Origin: Armigeres subalbatus
Taxonomy: Eukaryota; Arthropoda; Insecta; Diptera; Culicidae
Length of the DNA stretch: 64,000 nt
Assembly (NCBI RefSeq): GCF_024139115.2
Contig: NC_085141.1
Span: 33,185,242-33,249,241 of the forward strand
Direction: 5' to 3'
Part shown: positions 31,540 to 43,508 of the stretch, one piece after another
Numbering within the stretch: position 1 is the first letter of the stretch
How the letters are laid out: each line of letters begins with the position of its first letter
Translations under genes and position numbers: made by a program
The notes under the pieces: generated by a model
What the model was told of the DNA's origin: nothing
The model's database searches: none
Seen by the model: only the letters and a program-made list of their open reading frames with translations

Positions 31540-32724
31540 CTTCAAGATAAGCTTCCGAGCCTCTTGAATGGAGACTACCGAGCCTCTTGAAGGAAGGATT
31601 CCAAGCCTCTTAAATGGAGGCTTCCAAGCCTGTTAAAGGGAGGCCTCCGATCCCTTTTAAAGCCGGCTTTCGTGCCCTGAAAAGGGGACTTCAGAGCCTC
31701 TTAATAGGAGGCTTCTGATCCTCTTGAGAAAAGGCTTCCGAGCCTCTTGAAGGGGGGCTTCAGAGTCTCTGCGGATTTCGAGCCTCTTTAAAGGCTTCTA
31801 AGTATCTTGAAAGTACGTTTCTATGTAAGCTACTGAACCTCTTGAAAGTAGTCTCCAAGCCTCTTGAAAAAGGCTCCGGAGCCTTTTGAAGGGGGCTTCC
31901 CAGTCTCTTGAAAGTAGGCTTCCGAGAAGCGTAGAACAATTCTTCTAATTCTCTTACAACGAAGCAACTGAACTTTTCGAAAAAAAAACATCCATGCCTC
32001 TCAAATGGAGACTTTCGTACCATCAGACTCTAGATTTTAGTTCAGAAGCGAATAGATTGATTGCATTGAAGTTTTTTTTTAAATTTGTTCATTCGACGTT
32101 TTGTCCTTTTGATCTTTTTATCGCCCTTCATACACTGGAGGACACTTCGTTTTGGAGGGCAGGATTCAATAAGCTTTGATTGACTAATCGTCATGCATAT
32201 TATGTACAAGACATGAAATAAAAAATTACACAATTATCAAACTTTATCAATAAGTTTTGATTTGAATTGGAATACAGTCGACTCTCTACGTCTCGATGTT
32301 CTATTTCTTGATGTCTCTCACTATGTCGATGGTTTTATCGGTCCATTCAATCTACATACATTTGGGCTTTCTACATCTCGATATTTCTCTTATCACGATG
32401 TCTTCTGGTCATATTTTGTTCAGGATTCTCACTTCCTATGTCGATATATTCGAATTTCTAGACTACTAGACCAGTTTTGGACAATAAAAACACAACAAAA
32501 ACAAGAGATGAAATTTGTTTTGTTATCGTTTTCATTGCAACGAGCTTTTATCGATCTAGTAACTCTTTCAATTTTCCTTCCTCTCCTTATATCGATGGTC
32601 CCTTCATTATCGAGATGTGGAGATGCGACTGTAGAGCCGCCACCACTCATTCTTGTCCGAGGTACCCCCTGGGGCCGGCGAAGATACCCCCAGGGGTACA
32701 TGTACCCCAGGTTGAGAACCGCTG
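31540..32724. mobile_element. Second copy of the hairpin-array hAT, short and left-truncated
   Basis: 31540-31930 holds ~17 decayed units of the same 23-bp repeat (GAGCCTCTTGAA with GAGGCTTCC). It is followed by the right-end sequence shared with 15475-15733: ATTCGACGTTTTG, TTTATCAATA, GGTACCCCCTGG and the terminus GGTTGAGAACCGCTG at 32710-32724. The left terminus was not found. A TA-flanked MITE (32275-32631) is inserted in the right end. Confidence 0.8.
32275..32631. mobile_element. Tc1/mariner-type MITE in the hAT copy
   Basis: Ends CAGTCGACTCTC and its imperfect inverse (CTCCACATCTCG... on the inverse strand), with CAGTCG/CGACTG at the tips, lie between TA dinucleotides at 32273-32274 and 32632-32633. 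It is 357 bp and non-coding; TCTCGAT words recur through the interior. The related site at about 15655-15668 lacks it and serves as the empty site (AATA then CATCCGCC there, AATA then GAGCCGCC here). TA duplication is the Tc1/mariner signature. Confidence 0.78.
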
Positions 32725-33290
32725 ATATAGATTACCGAGACTTTCAGCCTGAGGCTGGCTCGTCTCGAAGAATCTGTTTTCGGAGCTCAGAACCCTTTAA
32801 GAGCGGTCTTCGGTATGTTTCTGGTTCCTCAGATTTCAATAGACCTTTTAAGGTTTGAAGAAGACTTTTTCCGTGGGCTTTGAATAATCCATTCAATCGT
32901 GCTTATTCATAACGCCTAAAATCTTTAATTAATCGTATTTGCAGATTTCAGCAACTTCTATTTCACCTCTGTAAAACATAGACATCTTTGAGCGTTTTAG
33001 GTATTTTAAAGTGCCTGAAGTCCTAAACAACAATCAATCAGTAGTCTATTGCTTTAGGATACCAAAAACATCTATGATTATTGTTTGGACTCTGATTAAC
33101 TTTAAAATCATCTTCTGCTAACACACAAATTCTTGCCATCCAATGACTTCATATGTTCTTACCAGAATCATGAGTAGGACAATGCTTTGACTGTCCCACC
33201 CAGGAAAATTCATGCGTAGGACATGTCCTACCTGTCCCACCCACTCCTGGCGCCACTGCTTCCACATGTGTATATTACACGTTCACATTA
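32725..33290. other. Unassigned spacer
   Basis: No gene or clear repeat. A short GTAGGACA/TGTCCTAC inverted pair occurs around 33174-33232. Confidence 0.35.
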
Positions 33291-33305
33291 GAGGAGCGTG
33301 AGTAT

Positions 33306-33760
33306 TTAGAATGTCTGGCGGCTACACATGCTTGCCTTCCTCATACGCTTCTTGAAGCACGCTGCTCGGACTGACAAAGTATGTGCTGGTGCCATAGCCT
33401 GGGCGAACGGCATGTAGACGATGACCAAACCGTCGGTTTTCAATTTCTCCCCGAGTCGCCGGTTGACCGTCCTCTCGACAGTTTTGGACGCGCACGAGGT
33501 CAGGAAGATTGGTCTGAACTTGGATGCATCGCGGCTAGCCACGCTGCTCTTCGGGATGGGCACAACGAAACTTTTCCTCCACTCGTTCGGGAACGTGCGG
33601 TTTTCCCAAAGATCGTTGACGAGCTTGAGAAAAAGGTCTTTCGCGGCCGGAGGAAGCCGTTTTATCAGGGGATATCCTAGAGGTCTGCGGGAATAATGGT
33701 AGTGTTGAGTTTCGGACCACGAGTAGCGATAGTCCTCTGGAATTCAACCGGGTACTGGGA
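33306..33760 (-). mobile_element. LINE D fragment, RT N-terminal region
   Basis: In two frames the minus strand reads WENRTFPNEW, VPIPKSSVASRDASKFRPIF and LTSCASKTVERTVNRRL, then RPGYGTSTYF and EEGKHV. This is the first part of a Jockey-group RT (fingers, up to the palm). The fragment stops before the catalytic Asp, and its right side abuts LINE E at about 33765. Confidence 0.75.
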
Positions 33761-33768
33761 AGTTGCTA

Positions 33769-34540
33769 CTAGGGAGGCGAAGTAATCTTCGAGAGCTCCA
33801 AAGTTCGACAGAGGTCTCGGAGGTATATGCCCGTCGGACCATTGTCCAGAACCATGGTCACCGGATTACTATCCGACATTCTGGCTAGGTGCTCAGCCCA
33901 CCTTAGTTGTCCGATTTTCGCGGTGTGAACGATGGATGGTTCTCCCAGCAGCTCATGCAACTTGTGGCTCATTCGCGTCCTCCACGGACCGTCCGCCATC
34001 TGCACCCCACCATAGATGGTACGTAGCACTTTCCTTTCGAAAACTTCAAATGCGCGTTGGTCCTCCACAACGTGGTTGGTGGCTCATGTTGTCTTCTCTT
34101 GAACTTCCTATCATGTACTTCGTCTGCGACGTGTTGATGACTAGTCCAAACCGGTTAGCTTCACTCTTCAATCTGATTTAGGCTTCCTCCATCAAAGTTA
34201 CGTGCCTCAATATCTATGTCGTCGATGAAACTAAATAACTGGACGAACTTCGTAAAAATCGTACCTCTCGTGTTGATCCCTGGCCTTCGTATTACCCCCT
34301 CTAAAGCGTATCAGTTTATTTGAAACTTCCGTGTTCGTGCCTTAGCTACCACAGCTGATCTCGATCAATTGTATCACATGCGGCTTTAAAGTAGATAAAT
34401 AGATGATGTGCGGGTACGTTGTATTCGTTGGTCTGTGGTAAGCGTTCGCCCATGAATCCAGCCTGGTACTGCCCCACGATTCCACGAACTCTCTTGCAAT
34501 AGGTGTTAGTCGACGGCACTCGACACCTTCCATTCATTCA
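33769..34540 (-). mobile_element. LINE E fragment with internal deletion
   Basis: The C-terminal piece (33769-34068) reads FERKVLRTIYGGVQMADG, HKLHELLGEPSIVHTAKIG and LRWAEHLARMSD. An upstream RT piece (34342-34540) reads GQYQAGFMGERL and HHLFIYFKAACDTIDRDQLW, where the catalytic Asp of the IDFKAA motif has become Tyr. Most of the RT between them is missing. It is the same family as 59355-59760 and related to LINE B. Confidence 0.78.
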
Positions 34541-34580
34541 TGCGGCAAAACCTCCTCCTCCCAAATTTTGGTAATCTCCT

Positions 34581-34612
34581 AAATTCACCGAAATCTGTAA
34601 AATGATTTAAGT
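34581..34612. repeat. Solo end of the 36905 fold-back family
   Basis: ATTCACCGAAATCTGTAAAA followed by TGATTTAAGT matches the right end of the 36905-37112 element with one change. No second arm is nearby. Confidence 0.55.
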
Positions 34613-34841
34613 GTTATGGAAAAGTTGGCTTGTTTTCATTTCTGAATTGAGTAACAAGGCAGTTACACATAATATGTATGTGTGGATGGAATTATTTTAA
34701 ACATTTTAAGCGTGTATGAACTATTTTCTGCCTATAAGTGTTAGGTTTGTAGTCCATCTCAACTAATCTCAGTTTCAGCAGCCACTACACTTTCGGCGCA
34801 GCTTCCTGGCGCGGAACTGTCATTAGTTTACTACCGCTGCT

Positions 34842-35007
34842 GGGGGGTCGTACACTTATTACGTAAGCATTTTTTCTGAGTTTTTAGACCCCCCCTCCCC
34901 TCATGTAAGATTTTTTTCATACAAATGATTTTTTATTTATATGGAGCGTAAGATATTGACCGACCCCCCTCCCCCCATAAGTGCTTACGTAATATGTGTA
35001 CGGCCCC
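34842..35007. mobile_element. Fold-back MITE with GTACAC...TTACGTAAGC arms
   Basis: The left arm GGGGGGTCGTACACTTATTA plus CGTAAGCA is complementary, with few mismatches, to the right arm at 34979-35007 (TGCTTACGTAATATGTGTAC then GGCCCC). The loop is C/T- and T-rich. Non-coding, 166 bp. Confidence 0.72.
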
Positions 35008-35009
35008 TG

Positions 35010-36900
35010 GGTTGTTTGAGCCGTCTTGTCACTTGGGATATTAGGATGCAAGATTTTTTAGTGGATTTGCATTTGCTTCGTTTCCGCTTCGAATCTGAAT
35101 AGATTGCAATGAAACACTGGTAATGTGTAATCATTACACTATTCTACCACAGGTTAAAAACTTACCAACTAAATCTGGGTATCATATTGTTTTTTTTTTA
35201 ACAGAAATTTTCTACAACAAAAAACTAAATTAATCCACCCAGTAGTCGTTGTTTCGTTCTCAGCCCAATTATTCGTTCAAATACCTTGTCGGAGAATATG
35301 CTGAAATTGTGTGAAACTAATCACTGAATATGTTATAATGAATCCATAAAAAAACTACAAAATACTTAATCTCGGTTAGTGACTGCATCATAATGCGTTC
35401 AAGATAATTAATTCAACATGTGCCTTACTATTGCAACTCATCCTCCATAGCGGTTTCATACGGTAGCTGAGAATTGCATTTTTTGCACCGTAAAATAAGC
35501 TTGTCTTCACAAATGAATTCAACCATCCAACAAATATCTCGCCCTGACAGAAGAAATGGAAAGATCGCATCATCATCACCGCCGTCGTCGATGGCGGTTT
35601 ATTTGTAGAAGGATTTTTCATCGCTTTTTATGATCGTCAGCTGGGTTAACAAAGACACCCATCTTGGGGATTATCTTCAAGACTCAGCACTACGACGTCG
35701 AAGTTAAATCTGCGATCAGCAACAGCAACTGGAATTATGAATTTCAAATTCATCTATTCCGTAAACCAGTGACTATAGTACGGCAGTGTCACCACACAGA
35801 CCGCCCTTTGAGCTGATACCGTATTGATTAATCATTTGAACTGTTCGTTTTCACTCTCCGAATATTTCTATTTGTTTTAAAATTAATCGATACCACATGA
35901 AAATAGTTTTGTCAAACATTCCTAATTGTGAATAATAACAAATGAATTAATGTTTAAAATAATTAGCAAAATAATAAATGTTCGTGATTTTTTACAACAT
36001 TGAGTTCTTTACATAAATTAACTCAACAACTCAAGGCATCTTCCTATAGAAATTAAAATTCCATAGTGAATATTTCAATCACCTTTACACATAAAATCAA
36101 TTATTTGTAATGAGTGTTCACTTCTCAGAATTCCAATCAAAACAGTAAAGTCATATACAAGCTCACCTTGATGAAGCTGTCAACCGAGCCAGATAAGAAC
36201 AAATCGGAAATCAACGAAAGAATTTTCACCAACAAAAACCAAACCCTCCACTGCCGGCTAATTGTCAACGTCTCTGACGCCGCAAAAGCCGATCCACGAT
36301 CAACGCAAGCCAAGCGCAAACCAAGGAGGAAGACATGTCCCCCCCCTCCATGCCCTAACTGTACATTCCCATGACTTTCTCACGCTACTTGCTTGCTGGG
36401 CTACCGACAGCAGCCGCGCGCTGATGGGGGATCTTGCGCCCTTCGGAAAGCCCCGTGTAGGTTGTTGGGTGACCGCGCGCCGCCGCGCGGGATGGTAGGA
36501 TTTAAGTGCACCAAATATGGGTGAAAAAATCAAATCTTTTTCATTCATTATTGCCAGCTCTGAAGTTTGCCAGTGCTGAAAGCTCACACTTCCTACCTAG
36601 AGCGGCGGGTGATCAACGTCGTCGATGGTTAATATGGCAACGCATAGTGCGCCCGTTGATGGCTAAGAGTGACGAAAACGACGGAGAATCAGAAATTTTT
36701 CATTGAAAATATTAAAATTTTCCAAAACAATGTGAACGAAAATTGATGAGAGAAAAAATACTGCTAAATAATTTTTAAATTTTCCACAAAGCATGGTTGG
36801 TTAATAACAGGTCTATTGGGCATTTTTTGAAAAACATTTTTGAGAAAATGAATTACATGCTAGATTTTTCAGCAGTCCCCGATTTTATTTAATTTTCAGA
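35010..36900. other. Unassigned spacer
   Basis: No supported gene. A GC-rich stretch at 36260-36660 has several overlapping ORFs on both strands without domains or splice context. The rest is AT-rich. Confidence 0.35.
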
Positions 36901-36904
36901 CTTT

Positions 36905-37112
36905 AAATAAATCACAGATTTCTGTGAAATATCACCGAAATCTCAACAGCAGAATTGTTCGGTGAATAATTTCACAGGTTTTCGATGGTTTTGACAATTG
37001 AACAAAGAAATAATCGCTGAAAAATTTGTGAAATAATTACCGAACAAATCTGCTGTTGAGATTTCGGTGAATTGAAGCAAAATTCACCGAAATCTGTGAA
37101 ATGATTTAAGTA
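36905..37112. mobile_element. Fold-back MITE with CACCGAAATCTCAACAGCAG arms
   Basis: CACCGAAATCTCAACAGCAG (36933) is complementary to CTGCTGTTGAGATTTCGGTG (37050). The pairing extends on both sides with small gaps (TTCGGTGAATAATTTCACA against TGTGAAATAATTACCGAA). About 208 bp, non-coding. Confidence 0.72.
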
Positions 37113-37550
37113 AAAACAACAACATGGGAAAAGGTACGCTTCTCAAAATGCGGCGGGACTGCGTGAATGGTCCTGAACCATGCGAGTCTCGGAAGGTTAA
37201 GACATTGGCTCCCAAAATGGGTTGGCAATGAAGCTGATATTATGTAGACCAAAAAGCTTCATACCAAATTAGTGAATTGGCTCTTGAATACAGTATAATG
37301 CAAATTACGCATTCAAAAAGCTTGACTCCTGTCCAGACATCATATTTGAATCACGTTGTATTTCTGTTTAAGCTCGTGAACTTAAGAATATTTGTATGCA
37401 TGTGTTAACCTGTATCCAAATCCTAGCAATACGTAATCGGAATCCTGCAGAGTTTACAATCTTTTTCCATAAATCCATTCATAAAACATCCATTCCTTAG
37501 TTATTAGTTATGTTTGGAATTTTTTTTTATCAGCATCAGCCAAATTCTGC

Positions 37551-37832
37551 TCTTCTTTTTCTTCTTATTGGCATTACATCCCCACACTGGGACAGTGCCG
37601 CCTTGCATTAAGCACTTCCACAGTTATTAACTGCGAGGTTTCTAAGCCAAGTTACCATTTTTTGCATTCGTACATCATGAGGCTAACACGATGATACATT
37701 TAGGCCCAGGGAAGTCGAGACAATTTACAATCCGAAAATTGCCTAGACCGGCACAGGGAATCGAACCCTGCCACCCTGAGCATGGTCTTGCTTTGTAACC
37801 GCGCGTCTTGGCGCACGGCTAAGGAGGGCCCC
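37551..37832 (-). mobile_element. Feilai-type SINE, copy 2
   Basis: Same head, body and (AAG)-rich tail as the copy at 30997-31291, minus strand. About 14 bp around TGAACACTAAGCTG are missing, and the A box has changed (GCGCCAAGACGCG). CTGCTCT flanks both sides as a likely short target duplication. Confidence 0.85.
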
Positions 37833-39035
37833 TGCTCTAATTTTTTATTTAACCATGCGTACTCATAACACAACCACTGTCCAACCGGCTACCGCCCATC
37901 CGCCAACAGCGCAGCAGAGAAGACAAAAAATCGTACCCGAGATTTCCTCCCATCAGATATGCTAAATTATCCCAGCATAAACCCATCGCCACCTTCTTCA
38001 TTTTTTTTTGCTAGCGCGGTTCCAAACGCTTGGGGGACTTGAGCCCCAAGTGCTGGCGTCCGCGAGACAAAAGCACCATCATCATCATAATTGCCCGGTA
38101 ATAATCAAATCGTCCATCCATTGCTGTCTAGCTGGCTGCTGCTGATGATGCCATTCGACTCGGGTGCTGCTGTAGATGAGGGTCCGTTGTCGATCCAGAA
38201 CAACGACCACGACGACGAACGGCGACCCCGGCGGAATTTTTGGACTGGATAAACCAGCACAGAGCACTATCATCAATATCCGAACCTCCCAGCCTCCCTG
38301 AGGTCTGTAGTCAGTCAACCTGACTAAGTAATCTCTCCGCGCGCCGGGGACTGCCGGACGACCGAAGCTGACCCCAAACAACCGATCGGAGAAAGGCATG
38401 CGTTTGCAATTAGAGCGACTATCATAACCATACTCATGGCTGCTGACTGGGCCACTCAGCCACACACACACTCTCTCTCTCTCCCCTAATTCGCTTCGCA
38501 TCACTTCGCGCGTAGATCAGCATCAGGTACCTTCCTATTGTTGAAAACCGTGCTACCGAGCGACGACGAGTTGGTTGTTGCTCGATTGCTTTTTGACACC
38601 CGCTTTCCCGCTCTAGGAACGACTCGACAATGTTCATCATTGTTTTTTACGTTTTCTGTACTCTAAAAAGGGCGTGGAAACTTTAGGAAAAACCCAGGTT
38701 AATCCACCTAGCGTTGGTGGTGCCATCCTCGCATTTAGTTAAGACCCCAACCTTATATGGGGCTTAAAGCTTGATCCATCTAGTATTTGGCCGCACGAAA
38801 TTAGACATTTCTTTGCCGAAAAAGTACATAAAAAGGTGGTTCAAGTTTTATTATACAGGGAACTTAGTAAACTTTGAAGGAAAAAATATCGAAAAATTTA
38901 TCATTGGCATTTCGGATGAATTCTCGTAGTTTTCTCGACCCCACAATCATGGGTCACACACTAATATGGATCATTTCCATTTGTTCAACATGCAAAATGG
39001 AGTGACTAATTATTGTTACAAAGTGACCCATATAT
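37833..39035. other. Unassigned spacer with a microsatellite
   Basis: A (CA)5(CT)7 microsatellite lies at 38461-38484. The ~38080-38640 stretch is GC-richer and not obviously repetitive; the antisense ORF 38085-38504 over it shows no domain. CAGGTTAATCCACCTAGCG at 38696 looks like a repeat terminus, but no partner was found. Confidence 0.4.
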
Positions 39036-39039
39036 GTGG

Positions 39040-40010
39040 GGTCAGTGTACTCGTTATTTTTTGCACAGTAGAACGGTCAACTTGATCTGCCATTTTTTCA
39101 CACCACTTCTCCATATAAGATGGTTTTCTGATTGTTTTGCACCATTTCTTAAGTTTCCCTCTGATAATTGCCTAATATTTTTCGTTGGAACGAAAATTTG
39201 GGCATTTTTGTGGTTTGATAGTTTTTTTCAATAACGTCATTATCGTTCGGTTCATACCATTCCATTATATTCCGTCTGTAATGGCCGCTTGTTAAGTCAG
39301 GCCAAAGCAACACCGGACAGTCGTGTGATTGAATTGATGGCAAAAATCGCTTCTGAAGACACTCCTTTTTGTATATTTTCCCATTTATGGTCGCTCCAGT
39401 GATGAAAACTTTAGTTTTCTTTCCACAACTGCAGATGCTTGGACATACCTGCAATTTTTGGGCAATCTTGCCTGCATAGACATATATTAATTTTCTTGCG
39501 GCATTAGCCTTCCGTTTGGCAAGATAAAACTTGTGTTTCGGGAATTGAAAGTCCATTTTAATATTAATTTCATCGCCCATCAAAATACATCAATTTCGCG
39601 ATGTTTGGCAAACAGGTTCTGTTTCAGGGTCCTGTTGGGATGCTTACTGACATCATACGACCTAAAACTTTCGCGCCGACAGATTATTTGAGCTTTGCTG
39701 TACGGCGTAGTGAACCTTTTGCTAAATCACGAAAGAAAATTCAAGAATTGTTCCGAATTGCTCTGCAGACTTTTACTTGCAGTTTCTGGTCGTTTGTTCA
39801 ATTTCTATGGTTGTTTTGTTCCCCGTGATCCATCAATAGTGTTTCCCGATATCGTTTGACAGTTTTTACAGTCAATTTCGGTAATGTTATATACTTTGAA
39901 ATCATTCCTCCTGACCATGTCGGATTTCCAACGTTAGTGTGCAAAAATTTTTCCCATCTCTCGCGTTCCATTTCCGATAACTTTTGAATGTGGACATCAA
40001 AACTGATGAA
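39040..40010 (-). pseudogene. Tc1/mariner-superfamily transposase remnant
   Basis: The longest frame (39149-39583) contains DFQFPKHKFYLAKRK, VFITGATINGKIYKKE and LLWPDLTSGHYRRNIMEWYE. The PDLxSxHY Asp region is the second catalytic Asp of the mariner-like DDE/D enzymes. A shifted frame below continues with YWAIIRGKLKKWCKTIRKPS, typical of the C-terminus. N-terminal text with a helix-turn-helix flavour (KLTVKTVKRYRETLL) lies at about 39830-39990. Several stops and shifts make it dead. The closest subgroup is probably DD37E-like, but spacing cannot be measured across the breaks. Confidence 0.72.
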
Positions 40011-40442
40011 ACTTTCACCATAAATTAAACGCTTAACCTGTTCCTTTTGGATCTGCTCGTTTTCAAGAAGTGGAAATACTCGAATGGCTATCGAGATAGG
40101 CTCTCACTTTGCGGATCGAAGTTCGATTCTCCATGTTGGCACTACTTTTTTATTTTCCAATAAAAATATAAACAAATAAATTACAGCACGTATACGTTAC
40201 AGCACTCGGAGGTAAATTTGTTACATCTACTTGAACGGAAATTTACAGGTTTTGTTCGAACTGTGTAGCTAAGCATACACAGTATAAAAATGTTACAGCA
40301 TATATGATGTAACAAAAAGGCTCCATTCGATTCGACTTATTTTTCCATCACTTAATAAATTACAGGTCGTCAATACTATGTGTCATTATTTTTATCATGA
40401 AATAAGAAATACGTTCCACTTTATCCATCAATGTAACCAACA

Positions 40443-41989
40443 GTAGTAGTAGTAAAATGTATCTTTATTAAAGTCGTTTTCTGCGTGTTACAAGTAATTT
40501 TACCTATCGATTGATTCTGCATTTTGGGCACTTCATCTCTAGTTTTCATCTTCAGTTTTTTTTTACATTGAATTAGGCGTTTTTTTAACTATTTTACATG
40601 TCTTCCATTGATGGATTTTGTCTTTTGGATTTAATTTTTTAATTTAATATCCTACCTACTTAAACTAAAGTTGCCAGCCATGCCAGGCTAGTGTTTAAAC
40701 AACCAGATCCCCTCAGCAGCCATTCTCAATAACAAACATGCCGAGAGTGAGGATTTGATCGAAACGGCTTTTGCAGTCTCGGAGACGGGTCGCAAGTTGG
40801 TTGAAGATCGGCACTAGTTGCTCCGGTGTGAAAAGGGGAACAGTATCCTCCGCAGAAGCAGAATCACCGATATTTTGCCGCCGGAACCCGGGAGGAGACA
40901 CTGGAAGCCATTGGATGCTTTGGGATGCAGCCAACGCAGCAGAGGAGACTGGAGCAGTTCCGGAAAATTCTGGTCTGTCAGCGTTGGTGGTTGATTACGT
41001 TTTGGTTGATTTTTCGTTGATGAACTCTTTCGAATTAGTATGAACTCCGCTCGTTTCGGGCAGTTCCTGTCGTTGGCTCGATGATTTTTTCCACAATTCA
41101 CGCATTTGGGGTCAACTTCCTTCATTATGTTGCAGTCGACCGAGGGATGATTGGCACCGCATGTACTGCAACGCGGTGTCATGCGGCAGTTCCTTGTACC
41201 ATGACCGAAATGGCAACAGTTCATGCACTGAGTTACATCCCGGTGAACTGGTTTGTAACGCTGCCATTCGACGATGGTGCTGTTTATTACTGTTGTTGTC
41301 TTCAGATCTCTCAAGTTGGTGGATCCGCGTTCTAGATGAACCAGATAAAGCTGGTCTCTGTATTTTCGTGAAGAGTCGCGACGCGATATTTTAAACACGT
41401 TGGTAGGCTTCAAACCGCAGCTCTTCAACTCCGTGGCCAGATCTTTAGTATCCATTGCATCGAGTCCTCGCAGTACCACTTTCAGTGGCTTAGTGCCGGG
41501 GACATCGTGAGTGTAATGCTCCCATTTTTGCTCTTTCAAGAGAGCAAGCAGCTTTTCGTAGTGTGCCTTTTCATCGGCGATAAGCTTTACTCCCTCCGTG
41601 CACAGCCGGAAGGTACACTTAAGACCTTTAGCGATCCATTGTCGTATCGTTGGGTGCAAATTCGGGTGGTTGCCTTTCACAAAAATCGGCGGAAGTTTCA
41701 CTTTGCGCTCAGGTTGCTTCTCCTTCTGTTGATGCTGCTTTTTCGTCCTTATTGCCAGCGTATTACCGGCGTCGTCATCATTCAGGGTAGAGTAAATATT
41801 GTTGGTCAACCCCCTCTTCCTCTTGTTCACAGTCGAAGCGGCTGTTGCGTCACCCATCGCGGGATCGAAGCGAAATAACACACACACCAATGCGCGTGTA
41901 CTCGAATAGAAACGACCGGGTCGAATTTAGACTTAAAGAGAACCGCGAGACATCCGACTGCGTCGGAAGTCGGGCTTTGAATGACGTTG
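40443..41989 (-). mobile_element. ORF1-only Jockey-type LINE derivative (half-LINE), complete insertion
   Basis: The insertion is bounded by a perfect 12-bp direct repeat, ATGTAACCAACA, at 40431-40442 and 41990-42001. On the minus strand it has a 132-bp 5' leader, a Gag-like ORF1 (41857 to 40713), then ~270 bp of 3' UTR. The 3' UTR ends in AATAAAGATACATTTTAC and a (TAC)n tail. There is no ORF2. Because both ends and the duplication are intact, the element integrated in this form, by target-primed reverse transcription with an RT supplied in trans. Confidence 0.85.
40713..41857 (-). pseudogene. Jockey ORF1 (Gag-like, CCHC zinc knuckles), one frameshift
   Basis: The start is the ATG at 41857 (MGDATAASTVNKRKRG). 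A basic N-terminus is followed by a region fitting the PRE_C2HC domain, with KPLKVVLRGLDAMDTKDL near residue 125 and QLYLVHLERG near 180. Zinc knuckles follow: CMNCCHFGHGTRNC, CSTCGANHPSVDC and CVNCGKNHRANDRNC. The conserved NFPEL follows. A frameshift near 40960 moves the C-terminus (LFTPEQLVPIFNQLATRL, stop at 40713) to another frame. In the family ORF1 binds element RNA and accompanies it to the nucleus. The rest is open, so decay is slight. Confidence 0.85.
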
Positions 41990-42129
41990 ATGTAACCAAC
42001 AAATGCAAATGCATTTTTCAGACTCACTTTATTCCCCACACTATGGAGTCTATATTCAATATTCTAATCAATATTCGTTCAAAACTTTGTACACAGTAAA
42101 TTGTTAATCCAGTGTCATTGACGAAAAAT

Positions 42130-42970
42130 ATTTTGTTTCTTAAGTTGTTTACATATAAAAACCAGCCGTTTCATAAGTCCTTCTATGGTTGAAAACATTA
42201 TGTGAAACCATCCCCCAAACGTTCTCAATTGAATTGAGATCCGGGCTGCAGGCAGGCCACTCCATAACACAGGGATGTTGTGATGCTTCAAAAACTCTTT
42301 AGTCGATTTGGAGACATGGCAGGCAGCATTATCTTGTTGGAATGAGAACTTCTTCCAAAAGATGGCAATACATATCTGAATTCATCCGCGTCGATATGAA
42401 ACAGACAGGTGTTTTACCTGACAAGCTAATACCGGCCCAGATCATTACCGTTCCTCCACTGAAGTTTCGTTTCTCTTTTCTTGGTCTCTCTTGCCTTCTA
42501 TCATGCCAGCGACTACTAAATCCATCTGGTCCATCAAAGTTATTCTTCTTCTAGTCACTTAAAACCACGTTTGGCCATTCTTCGGCGAATGTAAAACGGG
42601 CTTTCTTGTGACGAGGGAGAAGCCTTGGTACAGGTGTCGCTGATATAAACGAAACATTGGGATCCTCGTTTAAAACTTGACGAATCCGATAAGCAGAAAC
42701 CAACAAACCCATTTCCGTTCCAATCTCTGCCGATGACAGCTTCTCGTGGATCACCATCCGTTTTATTCCCCTTTGATGCGCGGTATCAGGATGGATGGGC
42801 GTCCAGATCGCTTCTTCGTGGCATACTTTTCGCCCATCCGGAGGTAATTATGTACAACATCCTTGCTCCTACCAATCTTGATGCCGATTTCACGCAAGCT
42901 CAACCCTTGCTCTCGAAGATCGCCTACTCTACCCTTCTTAAAATCGGTCAACGGGCTGTTTTTCGGCATT
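42130..42970 (-). pseudogene. Tc1-like transposase remnant
   Basis: N-terminal helix-turn-helix: TDFKKGRVGDLREQGLSLRE and IGIKIGRSKDVVHNYL (42763-42969). A second stretch (42551-42757) reads SSAEIGTEMGLLVSAYRIRQ and HKKARFTFAEEW. Shifted frames to the left hold NFSGGTVMIWAGISL and [17 protein letters not shown], the last carrying the conserved PDLNPIE-type catalytic region. Stops separate all parts. Family: Tc1, cut-and-paste at TA. Element ends were not fixed, and the half-LINE at 40443 may have inserted in its 3' flank. Confidence 0.82.
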
Positions 42971-43365
42971 TTTCCTTTAAGTAGCGAAAGTAATGTAAAT
43001 TGAAATGTAATAACAGCATTTTCGTCTCATGTTTACCTTCTGTCCTCTATTTCAACCTTCTCGAACAACACTTTTAACTTTTTGCAAGAAATAAGCCTGA
43101 CCGAGACGAAACAAGATGACGCAGTATATTGTCTTTATACTTATTTCCGAGAAAGAAAACAAAAAAATGTGAAAAATTTAAAATACAGATGATTTTTTGG
43201 CGAAACAACCCATACAGAATACGCTACTCATCAATACATTCACATCGACACGAAGTTGGCTGGGGTAGCTTACACGGTAAACTTAAAAACAGTAAAATGT
43301 CATTGTCTTTATATTTATTTCCGGCAGTGTATTATATCTGAGGGAATAAGAGTCATATATCTCGC

Positions 43366-43508
43366 TTAACTTTTCAAAAGGACCTAAGTAACATTTTTTT
43401 CATGAATTAATTTGAGTACTGGAATCAAAAGCTTTGACGTTGTTCTGTTGATTGCACTATTCAAATTAATTCATAAAAAAAATGTTACTTAATCCTTTGA
43501 AAAGTTAA
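43366..43508. mobile_element. Fold-back MITE with TTAACTTTTCAAAAGGA arms
   Basis: TTAACTTTTCAAAAGGACCT with AAGTAACATTTTTTTCATG is complementary, with few mismatches, to 43463-43508. The arms are ~50 bp and the loop ~45 bp. Non-coding. Confidence 0.75.

Noticed and set aside
38085..38640. Minus-strand ORFs in a GC-richer stretch
   Set aside because: No domain, no clear start context, and part of the frame runs over the CA/CT microsatellite.
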